From the NCBI GenBank assembly GCA_035995885.1, contig DASYKC010000199.1, positions 1 through 64,000 on the forward strand: a stretch of 64,000 nucleotides of DNA, written 5' to 3'. This DNA comes from Schlegelella_A sp035995885. Its GTDB lineage: Bacteria > Pseudomonadota > Gammaproteobacteria > Burkholderiales > Burkholderiaceae_C. Shown here piece after piece: positions 50,470 to 61,282 of this stretch. Position 1 is the first letter of the stretch, and the number at the start of each line of letters is the position of its first letter. The notes beneath the pieces were generated by a model. It was given only the letters and a program-made list of their open reading frames with translations. It was not told the origin of the DNA and made no database searches. Position numbers and translations under genes: made by a program.

Positions 50470-51450
50470 TCACTCGAGCGTCACGTGCGCGTCGCGCACC
50501 AACTTGCCGAGCCGGTCAGCCTCACTGCGAACGAGGTCGGCGAAGCCGTGCGCGCTGCCGCCGACCACGGGCGTGCCGAGCTCTTCCCACTGCTTGCGGA
50601 TCGCCGGGTCGGCGAAGACATCGTTGAACACGCGGTTCAGGCTGGCGACGATCGCCGGCGGCGTCTTGCCGGCGACGGCGATGCCGTGCCAGCCGTAGAA
50701 ATCGAAACCGCGGAGGCCCGATTCGTCGAGCGTGGGCAGGTCGGGCAGCACCGGGCTGCGCGCGAGCGTCGTCACCGCGAGCGGCCGCAGCTGACCGGCC
50801 TTGATGTACTGCACCGAGCTGCCGAGAATGTCGAACATCACCGGGATCTGGTTGCCGAGCAGGTCGGCGAGCGCCGGACCGGCGCCCTTGTACGGCACAT
50901 GCTGCATCGACACGCCGGCGGCGACGTTGAACATCATGCCGACCAGGTGCTGCGGCGTGCCGTTGCCGGCCGAGCCGAAGTTGAGCTCCCTGGGATGAGC
51001 CTTCACGTAGGCCATGAACTCGGCCACGTTTCTGGCCGGGAATTGCGGGTTCACCTCGAGCACGAGCGGGAACCTCGAAATCTGGATGACCGCGGCGAGG
51101 TCGCGCTGCGGGTCGTACGGCATGCTCTTGAAGAGGCTCGGATTGACCGACATCGGCCCCGACGATGCGAAGAGGAGGGTCGCCCCGTCCGGCGCCGACT
51201 TGGCAACGAGATCGGTGCCCGTGTTGCCGCCGGCGCCTGCCCGGTTGTCGATCACGACGGTCATGCCGAGCCGCGACTGCAACGCCGGTTGCAGGATGCG
51301 CGCCATCAGGTCCGTCGGGCCGCCGGGCGGATACGGGACGACGAAGCGGATCGTCTTCGCGGCGATCCCTTGCGCCCGAGCGCGTCGCGGCAGCATTGCG
51401 GCGGCGAGCGCCGCGCCGGCGAACTGGCCGAAGTGTCTGCGTGTGGTCAT
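50470..51450 (-). CDS. Bug/TctC-family tripartite tricarboxylate transporter substrate-binding protein
   Basis: The ATG at 51450 begins a Tat-like signal (TTRRHFGQFAGAALAAAM, cleavage near RARAQ). The 326-residue product has the Bug signatures IRFVVPYPPGGPTDLMARI, VIDNRAGAGGNTGTDLVAKS, LNFGSAGNGTPQHLVG and HVPYKGAGPALADLLGNQIP. These proteins bind carboxylates in the periplasm. The TctA/TctB membrane partners are not in the window, which is common for the many Bug genes of Burkholderiales. It probably shares a transcript with the SDR and BKACE genes. Confidence 0.93.
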   Translation of the reverse strand: MTTRRHFGQFAGAALAAAMLPRRARAQGIAAKTIRFVVPYPPGGPTDLMARILQPALQSRLGMTVVIDNRAGAGGNTGTDLVAKSAPDGATLLFASSGPMSVNPSLFKSMPYDPQRDLAAVIQISRFPLVLEVNPQFPARNVAEFMAYVKAHPRELNFGSAGNGTPQHLVGMMFNVAAGVSMQHVPYKGAGPALADLLGNQIPVMFDILGSSVQYIKAGQLRPLAVTTLARSPVLPDLPTLDESGLRGFDFYGWHGIAVAGKTPPAIVASLNRVFNDVFADPAIRKQWEELGTPVVGGSAHGFADLVRSEADRLGKLVRDAHVTLE

Positions 51451-51460
51451 CGAGCCAACC

Positions 51461-52198
51461 CTAGTTGGTGAGAAATCCGCCATCGACGGCGACCGTCTGG
51501 CCGGTGACGAACGACGCGGCGTCCGACGCCAGGAAGAGCGCCATGCTCGCGACATCGTCGGCGCTCGAGAGGCGCCCCATCGGGAAGCGCGTCAGCACCC
51601 GCTCCTTGACGGCGGGCGTGAGGAACGCGCTCACCATGTCGGTCTCGACGAGACCGGGCGAGATCGCGTTGACGCGGACGCCGTGCGGACCGAGCTCGCG
51701 AGCGAGCCCGGCCGTCATCGCCACCACCGCCGCCTTGGTCGCGCCGTACCAGACGTTGCCGACCGCGCCGCCGCCGCGCACCGACGAGACCGAGGCGATG
51801 TTGACGATGACGCCCCGGCGGCGCGGCGTCATCACCGGAGCCACGGCCTGGACGCAGTTGAAGACGCCGGTCACGTTGACGCCGACGAGATCGTCCCAGG
51901 CCGAGCGCGTCGTGTTCGCGAACGGCCCCTGCGTCATCAGGCCGGCGTTGTTGACGAGAACGTCGATCGCGCCGAGCTCGCCGACGATGCGGCTCACGAC
52001 CGCGTCGACCTCGGCGCCGTCACGCACGTCCATGCGCATCGCGATCGCGGAGCCGCCGATCGCCTCGGCGCACCCGCGCGCGCGAGCCGCGTCGATGTCG
52101 GTGACGACGACGGCATGGCCGGCGCGCGCGAAGTGCATCGCGATGCACCGGCCGATGCCACGCCCCGCGCCGGTCACCAGCGCGACCGGCGCGCTCAT
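51461..52198 (-). CDS. SDR-family oxidoreductase
   Basis: The ATG at 52198 overlaps the BKACE stop (ATGA). The 245-residue product is a classical SDR: VTGAGRGIGRCIAMHFARAG (cofactor loop), NNAG, NIASVSSVRGG with the catalytic Ser, and YGATKAAVVAMTAGLAREL with Tyr and Lys. TDIDAAR after the second strand, with Asp, suggests NAD over NADP. The substrate is unknown; the context suggests a beta-hydroxy or beta-keto acid. Confidence 0.9.
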   Translation of the reverse strand: MSAPVALVTGAGRGIGRCIAMHFARAGHAVVVTDIDAARARGCAEAIGGSAIAMRMDVRDGAEVDAVVSRIVGELGAIDVLVNNAGLMTQGPFANTTRSAWDDLVGVNVTGVFNCVQAVAPVMTPRRRGVIVNIASVSSVRGGGAVGNVWYGATKAAVVAMTAGLARELGPHGVRVNAISPGLVETDMVSAFLTPAVKERVLTRFPMGRLSSADDVASMALFLASDAASFVTGQTVAVDGGFLTN

Positions 52199-53028
52199 GC
52201 CGCCATCGGCAGGCCGAGCAGCTCGCGCGCCTCGGCGGGCGTGGCGGCGCGGCGACCGTAGCCTTCGCAGGCATCGACCACCTTCTTCACCAGCTCGGCG
52301 TTGTTCGCCGCCAGCCGCGTCTGATCGAACTTGATGTTGTCCTCGAGGCCGGTGCGGACGTGGCCGCCCGCCTCGAGGCACCACTGGTTCACCTCCCACT
52401 GGAAGCGGCCGGTCCCGGCGGCGACCCAGGTGGCATCGGGCATCACCGCGGCGAGCTCAGAGCGCAGGAAGTCGAACACCGTGCGCCGGGCGGGCATCGC
52501 GTTGGCGATGCCGAGCACGAACTGCACGTGCGGCGCGCCCTTGAGGAGACCCTTCTTCACCAGGTTGGCGGCGTTGTAGAGCATCGCCAGGTCGAACACC
52601 TCGATCTCCGGCTTGATGCCGTACTCGAGCATCGAGCGCGCGAGCCCCTCGACGAAATCGGGCGGGTTCTCGTAGATGTTGGTCGGGAAGTTGACCGAGC
52701 CGGTGGCGAGCGACGCCATGTCGGGCTTCAGGTGAAGCATCGAGGCGCGCGCCGCTTGATCACGACCGCGCCCGCCGGTCGAGAACTGGATGATCATTCC
52801 CGGGCAATGCTTGCGCACGCCCTCTTGCACCTGCGCGAACAGCTCCGGATCGGAGCTCGGGCTCTCGTCGATGTTGCGCACGTGCACATGCACCAGCGAG
52901 GCCCCAGCCTCGAACGCCTCGTGCGTCGACTCGATCTGCTCGGCCGGCGTGATCGGCACCGCCGGCGTGTCCTTCTTGCGCGGCAAGGCGCCGGTGATGG
53001 CCACCGTGATGACGACGGGTTTGCTCAC
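52195..53028 (-). CDS. BKACE-family (DUF849) beta-keto acid cleavage enzyme
   Basis: The 277-residue product has the BKACE pattern: ITVAITGALPRKKDTPAVPI, then EAGASLVHVHVRN with the zinc-binding His47/His49, IIQFSTGGRG, SLATGSVNFPTNIYENPPDF and GLEDNIKFDQTRLAANNAEL near the end. BKACE enzymes split a beta-keto acid with acetyl-CoA into acetoacetate and a new acyl-CoA. Coupling to an SDR that could make the beta-keto acid from a hydroxy acid is a sensible pair. It is divergent to the biotin carboxylase genes. Confidence 0.92.
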   Translation of the reverse strand: MSKPVVITVAITGALPRKKDTPAVPITPAEQIESTHEAFEAGASLVHVHVRNIDESPSSDPELFAQVQEGVRKHCPGMIIQFSTGGRGRDQAARASMLHLKPDMASLATGSVNFPTNIYENPPDFVEGLARSMLEYGIKPEIEVFDLAMLYNAANLVKKGLLKGAPHVQFVLGIANAMPARRTVFDFLRSELAAVMPDATWVAAGTGRFQWEVNQWCLEAGGHVRTGLEDNIKFDQTRLAANNAELVKKVVDACEGYGRRAATPAEARELLGLPMAA

Positions 53029-53161
53029 TGTGTCTCCTGTTGGCGAGGCTGCGGACCGCGCCCGTGTGGGACGTCGTTTTCTGATTCCGGACCGCGCGGT
53101 TTCATTATTGCGTCGCCTTCGCCGACGTGCAAGAATTTCGCGGATTGTTCATTTCATTTCG

Positions 53162-53755
53162 ATGATCGAAATGCCCAAGCCGCTCGACGAAGCGGCCGGA
53201 GGCCACGGAGACAAGGACTTGAGCGCGACGCAGATCAGTTTCCAGGACGTGCTCCAGCTGGTCGAGCTCGTCAAGAGCTCCGCCAACTTCAGCGAGCTGC
53301 GGATTCGCTCGGGCGATCTCGAGATCGACGTTCGTCGCGGGCCCGGCGGCGCGCCGGCCGTGCCTGCGGCCGACACGGCCGCGCGGTCGCCGATCGACAC
53401 GCTCGCGCCGGCCGACGCCGTGCGCGGCCAGGCGGCTGGCTTGCGTGCGCCCGCCGCGTCTGCAAAGCCGGTGCCGGCGCCGACGCCTCCTGCGCGCGCC
53501 GCGTTGCCCGCGGGTGCGAGCGTCGTCAGGGCGCCGATGGTCGGCACGATCTATCTCGCTCCGGAGCCCGGTGCGGCTCCGTTCGTGAAGGTCGGGCAGC
53601 AGGTCGCCGCCGGCGACCAGCTCTGCATCATCGAGGTGATGAAGCTCATGAACGCCGTGACCGCGGAACAGCCCGGCACGGTCAGCGACATCCTCGCCGG
53701 CGACGGCGAGGCGGTCGAGTTCGGCCAGGACCTGTTCGTCATCGCGCCGGGCTGA
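53162..53755 (+). CDS. Biotin carboxyl carrier protein (AccB-like)
   Basis: The ATG at 53162 (or the in-frame ATG at 53171) gives about 197 residues; no strong ribosome site is seen for either. The N-terminal part matches AccB (ISFQDVLQLVELVKSSANFSE), followed by an Ala/Pro linker (about 60-118) and the biotinyl domain with EVMKLMN, Lys161 being the biotin site. The PAPMVGT-type motif is VRAPMVGTIYLAPEPGAAPF. It is the first gene of a three-gene carboxylase set and would carry CO2 between the next two subunits. Confidence 0.92.
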   Translation: MIEMPKPLDEAAGGHGDKDLSATQISFQDVLQLVELVKSSANFSELRIRSGDLEIDVRRGPGGAPAVPAADTAARSPIDTLAPADAVRGQAAGLRAPAASAKPVPAPTPPARAALPAGASVVRAPMVGTIYLAPEPGAAPFVKVGQQVAAGDQLCIIEVMKLMNAVTAEQPGTVSDILAGDGEAVEFGQDLFVIAPG

Positions 53756-53766
53756 GGACCGCGCCC

Positions 53767-55136
<1,370 letters not shown>

Positions 55137-55140
<4 letters not shown>

Positions 55141-56615
55141 CTCCGGCCACTTCGACGGCGAGCGACAGCGGCTGCGACTACCGCCTGATCGACGTCACCC
55201 TGCGCGACGCGCACCAGTGCCTCTGGTCGACGCGCATGACGACGCCGATGATGACGCCGATCCTCTCGCGCCTCGACGACGTCGGCTACGCCTTCGTCAA
55301 CATCCTCGGCGGTGCCGTCTTCGACGTGCAGGTGCGCTTCCTGCACGAGAACCCGTGGCAGCGCGTCGGCATCCTGTGCGAGCACCTGAAGACGCCGTGC
55401 GACGGCCTGACGCGCGGCCAGAGCCTCTACACCTTCGAGCTCTTCGCCGACGACGTCGTCGCGCTCAACTCGAAGGTGCTCGCGCGTCGCGGCCTGCGCG
55501 TGCTCACGGTCTACGACGCGCTCAACGACATGCGCAACATCGAATCGTCGCTGCGCTCCGCGCACGCCGAGGGCATGCAGGTCAACGCGATGATGGTCTA
55601 CGCGCTCTCGCCGGTGCACGACGACGCCTACTTCGTCGCCCGCACGCGCGAGCTGGTCGCGCTGCGCGCCGACTTCATCGCGATCAAGGATCCGACCGGG
55701 CTGCTCACGCCGGAACGTGCCGAGACGCTGTTCCCTGCGGTGGCCGCTGCGGCGAACGGCATCCCGCTGCAGCTGCACACGCATTGCCAGTCGGCGCTGG
55801 CGCCGTGCGTGCACGAAGTCGCGATGAGAAACGGCTTTCGCTACGGCCACACGGCGGTCGAGCCGCTCGCCAACGGCGCCTCGCTGCCGGCCGCCGAGGA
55901 GATCGACGATCGCGCCCGTGCCCTCGGCCATTCGACCGGCATCGATCGCGCGGCGCTGGCCGACGTCAGCGGCTATTTCGCCTTGCTCGCCGAGCGCGAG
56001 GACAAGCCGCGCGGCGAGGTCGCGACCTACGACCCGGCGCTCTACGACCATCAGGTGCCGGGCGGGATGATCTCGAACCTGCGCTCGCAGCTGGCGACGA
56101 TGCGAATGGAAGCGCGCATGCCCGAGATCCTCGCCGAGACGGCGCGCGTCAGGAAGGATCTCGGCTATCCGATCCTGGTCAGCCCGTTCGCGCAGTACAT
56201 CGTCACCCAGTCGGTGCTGAACGTCGTCCAGGGCGAGCGCTACAAGACGATTCCCGACGAGGTGCGCAAGTACGCGATGGGCTTCTACGGCCGGCTCGCC
56301 GCGCCGCCGTCGGCCGAGTTCCTGGCGAAGGCGAAGATCGATCCGCGCGACATCTCGACCGCGCGCGCCGCCGACTCGACGCCGCATGCGCTGCCGGCAT
56401 TGAGGAAGCGCCTCGGCCCCGGCGCGAGCGACGAGGACCTGCTCCTTGCCGCGTTCTACGAGCCGGCGCTGCTCGAACCCCTGCGCGCGCCGATGCCACC
56501 GTGCCGCTTCGAGACGACGCCGATGATGGAGCTCGTTCGCTACGTCGAGTCGCGGCGCGACATCCGCCAGGCCCGCATCCGGTTCGCCGGCACGGAGATC
56601 ACGCTTTCGGCCTGA
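55137..56615 (+). CDS. Carboxyltransferase subunit of pyruvate carboxylase / oxaloacetate decarboxylase alpha type
   Basis: The start overlaps the biotin carboxylase stop (ATGA). The 492-residue product has the HMGL-like carboxyltransferase barrel: LIDVTLRDAHQCLWSTRM with metal ligand Asp24, RFLHENPWQRVGIL, carbamylated-Lys region DFIAIKDPTG (Lys184), QLHTHCQSA with His214 and His216, and YDHQVPGGMISNLRSQLA. The usual GGATFD motif is GGAVFD. A PycB-type C-terminal biotin domain is absent; the separate carrier gene replaces it. The acceptor could be pyruvate or another keto acid. Confidence 0.9.
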
Positions 56616-56695
56616 CCGCGAAGCGCCGGCGGGCGGGTACGCACGATTCACACGACCAGAGCCCATCGGGCCGATCCTTCATCGAGGAGACAAGC

Positions 56696-57982
56696 ATGCG
56701 CAGCACTCAGCGTTTTTCATCGAACCGCCGGCGCCTCATCGCCGCCGCCGCGGCCGTGGCGGCATCGGCCGGGCACGGTTTCGCGGCGGCACAGTCGGCA
56801 GCGACGGAGTGGGGCTGGCCGACGCCCTACGAGAAGGTCTCGGACAAGTCGGTGAAGTGGCTCAAGGACAAGGGCTGGTGGCCGATCCAGGTCGCGTTCC
56901 AGGCCCCGTGGTCGGGGCAGAACACGGTCAACATCGTCATGGACCGGATGAATCTGCTCGGCCTGCGCGGAGTCGAGGCCAAGTGGACGGCGTTTCCGTC
57001 GGGGCCGGCGATCAACGAGGTGCTGATCTCCGGCCGCTACCAGGCCGGCAGCGGCGGCAACTTCCCGTTCACGACCCTCGTCGATCGCAAGATCCCGGTC
57101 AAGGCGATCGCCATCGAGAGCCCGAACCTGCTGCACGCGCTGGTCGTGCCGAACGACTCGCCGCTGAAATCGATCAAGGACCTGAAGGGCTCGAACCCGC
57201 CGGCGACGATCGGCCTGGTCACGGGCTCCTCGGCCGAGTTCTATTTCCAGATGAGCGCGCAGATCAACGGCATCGAGATCGGCAAGGACGTGATCCTGAA
57301 GAACATGCCGCCAGGCGAGCAGATGAGCATGCCCAAGGGCATTAACGGCATCGTCGCCTGGGACCCGACGCCGACCATGATGGTCGACGAGCGCAAGAAC
57401 GGCCGCATCGTCGACAGCATCTTCCCGTACAACATCTACGAGGGCCAGTTCTACCTGCGCAGCGAGCTGGTCGAGAGCGTGCCCGACGTGGCCCAGGCGT
57501 TCGCCGATGCCTTTGCCGAGGCGACGCTCTGGACCCGCCTCAACCCGGAGAAGGCGACCGCCTTCATGGTCGAGGATCCGAACCTCAAGAACTATTCCAA
57601 GGAGATCCTGCTGCAGCAGGTGCGCGCCTACAACAACCTCTACAAGCCGACCAACATCTATCCGCACGCGGAGTTCTGGGGCCAGGTCAACGAGCCGATC
57701 TTCAAGTGGCTCTACGAATACAAGCGCATCACGCGGCCGCTGACGGCCGCCGATTTCGCCGCCGCGGTCGACGAGCGCTTCATGCGCAACACCTTCGCCA
57801 AGCTCGGCTGGACCGTGCCCAAGACCCCGCCGTTCCTTCCCGCGGGATGGCAAGGCAAGCCGAATCAGCCGCCGTATCCGACCTACATGAACCCGCTCAA
57901 CACGACGACCGCGCAGGCCTTCCCGGAGCCGGGCGATCTGGTCAAGCCCTGGACCTTCGGTGGACGCTCCTACAAGCCTTGA
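56696..57982 (+). CDS. NitT/TauT-family ABC transporter substrate-binding protein
   Basis: The ATG at 56696 has GAGGAGACAAGC upstream. The 428-residue product has a basic, Tat-like start (SNRRRLIAAAAAVAASAG, cleavage near AAAQS), and the family pattern: WSGQNTVNIVMDRMNLLGLR, FPSGPAINEVLISGRYQAG, LKSIKDLKGSNPPATIGLV, and AWDPTPTMMVDERKNGRIVD. It is longer than standard SsuA/TauA. It heads the ABC genes and lies directly after the carboxylase, so the imported compound may feed that enzyme. Confidence 0.9.
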   Translation: MRSTQRFSSNRRRLIAAAAAVAASAGHGFAAAQSAATEWGWPTPYEKVSDKSVKWLKDKGWWPIQVAFQAPWSGQNTVNIVMDRMNLLGLRGVEAKWTAFPSGPAINEVLISGRYQAGSGGNFPFTTLVDRKIPVKAIAIESPNLLHALVVPNDSPLKSIKDLKGSNPPATIGLVTGSSAEFYFQMSAQINGIEIGKDVILKNMPPGEQMSMPKGINGIVAWDPTPTMMVDERKNGRIVDSIFPYNIYEGQFYLRSELVESVPDVAQAFADAFAEATLWTRLNPEKATAFMVEDPNLKNYSKEILLQQVRAYNNLYKPTNIYPHAEFWGQVNEPIFKWLYEYKRITRPLTAADFAAAVDERFMRNTFAKLGWTVPKTPPFLPAGWQGKPNQPPYPTYMNPLNTTTAQAFPEPGDLVKPWTFGGRSYKP

Positions 57983-58808
57983 CCCTCCACTCGCGCTCGC
58001 CGCGCGCCCGGTGGTGAGCCTGCCCGCTGCGCCGGGCGCGGCGGCGGTCGCGTGGTCGCGGCTCGGCCGGCTGACCGTGCCGGTCGCGCTGCTGCTCATC
58101 TGGCAGGCGGTCAGCATGTTCGCGCTCGACGACACCACGCGCACCTTGCTGCCGCCGCCGACCGCAGTGGCCAAGGCGGCGTGGGAGCTGATCGTCTCGG
58201 GCGAGCTGCTGCGGCATCTGCGCGATTCCCTCCGGCGCGAGTTCGTCGCCTTCGCCTGGGCGCTCACCGCGATTCCGGTCGGCGTCGCCATGGGCTGGTG
58301 GAAGCGCGTCCACGACCAGCTCGATCCGCTCGTCGAGATGCTGCGGCCGATTCCGCCGCTCGCCTGGATCCCGCTCTCGATCCTGTGGTTCGGCGTCGGC
58401 GACACGCAGAACCAGTTCATCATCTTCCTCGGCATCTTCTTTCCGATCCTGCTCAACACCATCGCCGGCGTGCGCAGCGTCGAGCCGAACCTCGTGCGCG
58501 CCGCCCGCTGTCTCGGCGGCGGCGAGAGCGCGGTGCTTCGCCGCGTCGTCCTGCGCGCCGCCTTGCCGCAGATCATCACCGGCGTGCGCGTCGGCCTCGG
58601 CTTCGGCTGGATGGCGCTGGTCGCCGCCGAGCTGGTCGGCGCCAACTCGGGCCTCGGCTTTTTGATCAACGACGCGCGCACCCTGCTGCGCACCGACGTC
58701 GTCATCGTCGGCATGATCACGATCGGCCTCGTCGGCCTCGCGCTCGACCTGCTGATCCGCGAATTCACGCGCCGCGCGATGCCGTGGTCGCGGGCGATGC
58801 AGCACTGA
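57960..58808 (+). CDS. ABC transporter permease (SsuC/TauC-like)
   Basis: A GTG at 57960 overlaps the binding-protein gene by 23 bp and gives 282 residues. Six hydrophobic segments and the BPD_transp_1 EAA loop are seen (EPNLVRAARCLGGGESAVLR, LPQIITGVRVGLGFGWMALV, AAELVGANSGLGFLINDART). The LRPIPPLAWIPLSILWFG motif is standard for the nitrate/sulfonate/taurine group. It forms the membrane channel with the following ATPase. Confidence 0.93.
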   Translation: MDAPTSLDPPLALAARPVVSLPAAPGAAAVAWSRLGRLTVPVALLLIWQAVSMFALDDTTRTLLPPPTAVAKAAWELIVSGELLRHLRDSLRREFVAFAWALTAIPVGVAMGWWKRVHDQLDPLVEMLRPIPPLAWIPLSILWFGVGDTQNQFIIFLGIFFPILLNTIAGVRSVEPNLVRAARCLGGGESAVLRRVVLRAALPQIITGVRVGLGFGWMALVAAELVGANSGLGFLINDARTLLRTDVVIVGMITIGLVGLALDLLIREFTRRAMPWSRAMQH

Positions 58809-58823
58809 CCGGACGAGCCCGCG

Positions 58824-59618
58824 ATGAGCGCCGTCAGCATCGAACACGTCACCAAGATCTTCCCCGGCCACAGCGCGCGCGACGCGCCGGTGCTGGCGCT
58901 CGACGACGTCAGCCTCGACATCGCCGACCGCGAGTTCTGCTCGATCATCGGCCACAGCGGCTGCGGCAAGACGACGCTGCTCAACCTGCTCGCCGGCTTC
59001 GAGCAGCCGACCGCCGGCACCATCGTCGTCGACGGCACGCCGGTCGGCGCGCCGACCTGGACGCGCTCGATGGTGTTCCAGGACTACGCGCTCTTCCCCT
59101 GGCTCACGGTCGAGCAGAACATCTCGTTCGGCCTCGAGATGAAGAAGGTTCCGCTCGAGGAGCGCCGGGCCGTGATCGCGGCGCAGATCCGGCTCGTCGG
59201 CCTGGCCGGCTTCGAGAAGCGCTACCCGCACCAGCTCTCGGGCGGCATGAAGCAGCGCGTGTCGATCGCGCGCGCTCTCTCGGTCGAGCCGCAGGTGCTG
59301 CTGATGGACGAGCCCTTCGCCGCCCTCGACGCGCAGAACCGCGCCCTGATGCAGCAGGAGATGGGGCGCCTCCTCGCCGAGGCGGACGCCGCCTCGCGGC
59401 GGACCATGGTGCTGGTCACGCACAGCATCGAGGAGGCGATCGTGCTCTCGGACCGGATCGTCGTGCTGTCGAGCCGCCCGGGCCGGGTCAAGGCGGTGCT
59501 GCGCGTCGACCTGCCGCGGCCGCGCGACGAGGACGATCCCGCCTTCATCGCCTTGCGGCACCGGCTGCGCGCGCTCATCAACGAGGAGATCGCGGCCGAC
59601 CGTGCCGCTGCTTCCTGA
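58824..59618 (+). CDS. ABC transporter ATP-binding protein (SsuB/TauB-like)
   Basis: The 264-residue product has Walker A GHSGCGKTT at 43-51, Q-loop VFQDYALFPWLTV, signature HQLSGGMKQRVSIARAL, Walker B VLLMDEPFAALD and the His switch VLVTHSIEEAIVLSDRI. All motifs are intact. It is the partner of the preceding permease and binding protein. Confidence 0.95.
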   Translation: MSAVSIEHVTKIFPGHSARDAPVLALDDVSLDIADREFCSIIGHSGCGKTTLLNLLAGFEQPTAGTIVVDGTPVGAPTWTRSMVFQDYALFPWLTVEQNISFGLEMKKVPLEERRAVIAAQIRLVGLAGFEKRYPHQLSGGMKQRVSIARALSVEPQVLLMDEPFAALDAQNRALMQQEMGRLLAEADAASRRTMVLVTHSIEEAIVLSDRIVVLSSRPGRVKAVLRVDLPRPRDEDDPAFIALRHRLRALINEEIAADRAAAS

Positions 59619-59653
59619 CCGCCCGCACGCGACGACAGCACACGGCGCGAATC

Positions 59654-60373
59654 ATGGACCGCACCCTCGCCATCGGCCTCGCCATCGCCCTCGTCGGCGG
59701 CCTGGTGCGCGGCACCACGGGCTTCGGCGCGGCGATGATCATGACGCCCGCTCTCGCGCTCCTGATGGGCGCGAAAGTCGCCGTGCCGGTCGCGCTCCTG
59801 CTCGAGACCTTCGCGGCGGCGACCATGCTGCCGGCAGCCGCATCGCTGGCGCGATGGCGCGTCATCGCGCCGATCGGCGCGGCCGCCATCTGCACCGTGC
59901 CGCTCGGCGGCCTGCTCCTGAGCGGCGCCGATCCCGGCGTGCTGCGCCGCCTCATCGCCATCACCGTGATCGTGTTCTCGGCCGCGCTCCTGATCGGCCG
60001 GCGTTTTCGCGGCGAGCATCGACTGGGCACGTCGATCGGCCTCGGCGCGCTGAGCGGCACGATGCTCGGCGCGACCAGCATCGGCGGGCCGCCGGTGATC
60101 CTCTATCTGCTCTCCGGGCCCGACGCCGCGGCGGTGACGCGCGCCAACCTGACGCTCTACATCGTGCTGGTGTCGGCCGCCGGCCTGGTCATGCTGGCCG
60201 TCGCCGGCCTGCTGGACGCGTTCGCGCTGCGCACCGCGGCGGCGTTGACGGTGCCGTTCGTGGCCGGCGTGATCGCGGGCTCGAAGCTCTTCTCGCGCTT
60301 CTCCGACCAGCGCTTCCGCCAGCTCACGATCGTTTTCATGTTCGTGGTGTCGCTCGGCGTTCTGTTCGCATGA
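59654..60373 (+). CDS. TSUP (TauE/SafE)-family membrane permease
   Basis: The ATG at 59654 gives 239 residues with seven or eight hydrophobic segments and the two half-family motifs: VGGLVRGTTGFGAAMIMTPA in the first half and LSGTMLGATSIGGPPVILYL in the second. The family moves sulfite, sulfoacetate and other sulfur-containing or organic anions, often outward. Placement after a TauT-type ABC importer suggests export of a product anion. The substrate is not fixed by sequence. Confidence 0.9.
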   Translation: MDRTLAIGLAIALVGGLVRGTTGFGAAMIMTPALALLMGAKVAVPVALLLETFAAATMLPAAASLARWRVIAPIGAAAICTVPLGGLLLSGADPGVLRRLIAITVIVFSAALLIGRRFRGEHRLGTSIGLGALSGTMLGATSIGGPPVILYLLSGPDAAAVTRANLTLYIVLVSAAGLVMLAVAGLLDAFALRTAAALTVPFVAGVIAGSKLFSRFSDQRFRQLTIVFMFVVSLGVLFA

Positions 60374-60394
60374 TCGCCGTGGCTCCGCATCCCG

Positions 60395-61282
60395 ATGCCC
60401 AAGCGCCCTGAAGCCGGTGCGACCGAATCGATCGCGCTGCGCGCGTTCGCCGCGCTCGAGCACATCGCGCTCGCGCCCGGACCGCTGTCGCTGGACGAGT
60501 TCACGTCGTCGCTGCAGCTGCCCAAGCCGACCGTCTACCGCATCCTCGCGCTGCTCAAGGACGCCGGCCTGCTGCGCCGCGAGCAGGCGACCAAGCGCTA
60601 CACCATCGGCCCACGCCTGACCGCGTTCGCGGTCGACCTGTGGCGCAGCGAAACCCTGCGCGCGCAGTGGCACCGCGCGCTCGAGGACGCCGTCGCCGAG
60701 ACCGGCGAGAGCTGCAACCTGACGCTGCTCGAAGGCAACCGGGTGCTCTACCTCGATCGGGTCGAGACCCGGCAGCCGCTGCGCCTGCATCTCGAGACGG
60801 GAACGCGGGTGCCGCTGCACTGCACGGCGAGCGGCAAGCTCTTCCTCGCCGGCATGAGCGCGGCCGACGCGCGCCGCCTGCTCGGCGACGAGCCCTACGA
60901 GCGCTTCACGAACCGGACGATCACCGCCTTCGAGCCCTTGCAGGCCGAGCTGAGGAAGGTCGGCAGGAGCGGCATCGGCACGCACGACTGCGAGCTCTTC
61001 GACGACTCGGTCGCCATCGCCGTGCCGGTGCTCGGCCCGGGCGGCGCGATCTTCGCGGCCGTGGCGGTGCATGCGCCGTCGTCGCGCGAGAGCATCAAGA
61101 GCTCGCTCCGCTTCGTCGCTGCCTTGCAGCGGGCGGCGACGGCCATCGCCGCGACATTGTCGCCGAGCGTGCGACCGGCGGCGGCGCGGGCGGCATCGTC
61201 GGCTGCGGCGGCGCCTGCGCGCGTCGCGTCGCGTCGTGCCGCGCCGGCCCGATCGGCCGCGGCCAGGAAAGGGCGCGCATGA
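60395..61282 (+). CDS. IclR-family transcriptional regulator
   Basis: The 295-residue product has an N-terminal winged HTH (LSLDEFTSSLQLPKPTVYRI, LLKDAGLLRREQATKRYTIG) and an IclR effector domain (ESCNLTLLEGNRVLYLDRVE, VPLHCTASGKLFLAGM, GGAIFAAVAVHAPSSRESIK). A low-complexity tail of Ala, Pro and Arg follows, longer than usual, ending AARKGRA. It lies inside the transporter/carboxylase unit and probably regulates it. The stop region is part of a 41-bp tandem duplication. Confidence 0.92.
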   Translation: MPKRPEAGATESIALRAFAALEHIALAPGPLSLDEFTSSLQLPKPTVYRILALLKDAGLLRREQATKRYTIGPRLTAFAVDLWRSETLRAQWHRALEDAVAETGESCNLTLLEGNRVLYLDRVETRQPLRLHLETGTRVPLHCTASGKLFLAGMSAADARRLLGDEPYERFTNRTITAFEPLQAELRKVGRSGIGTHDCELFDDSVAIAVPVLGPGGAIFAAVAVHAPSSRESIKSSLRFVAALQRAATAIAATLSPSVRPAAARAASSAAAAPARVASRRAAPARSAAARKGRA

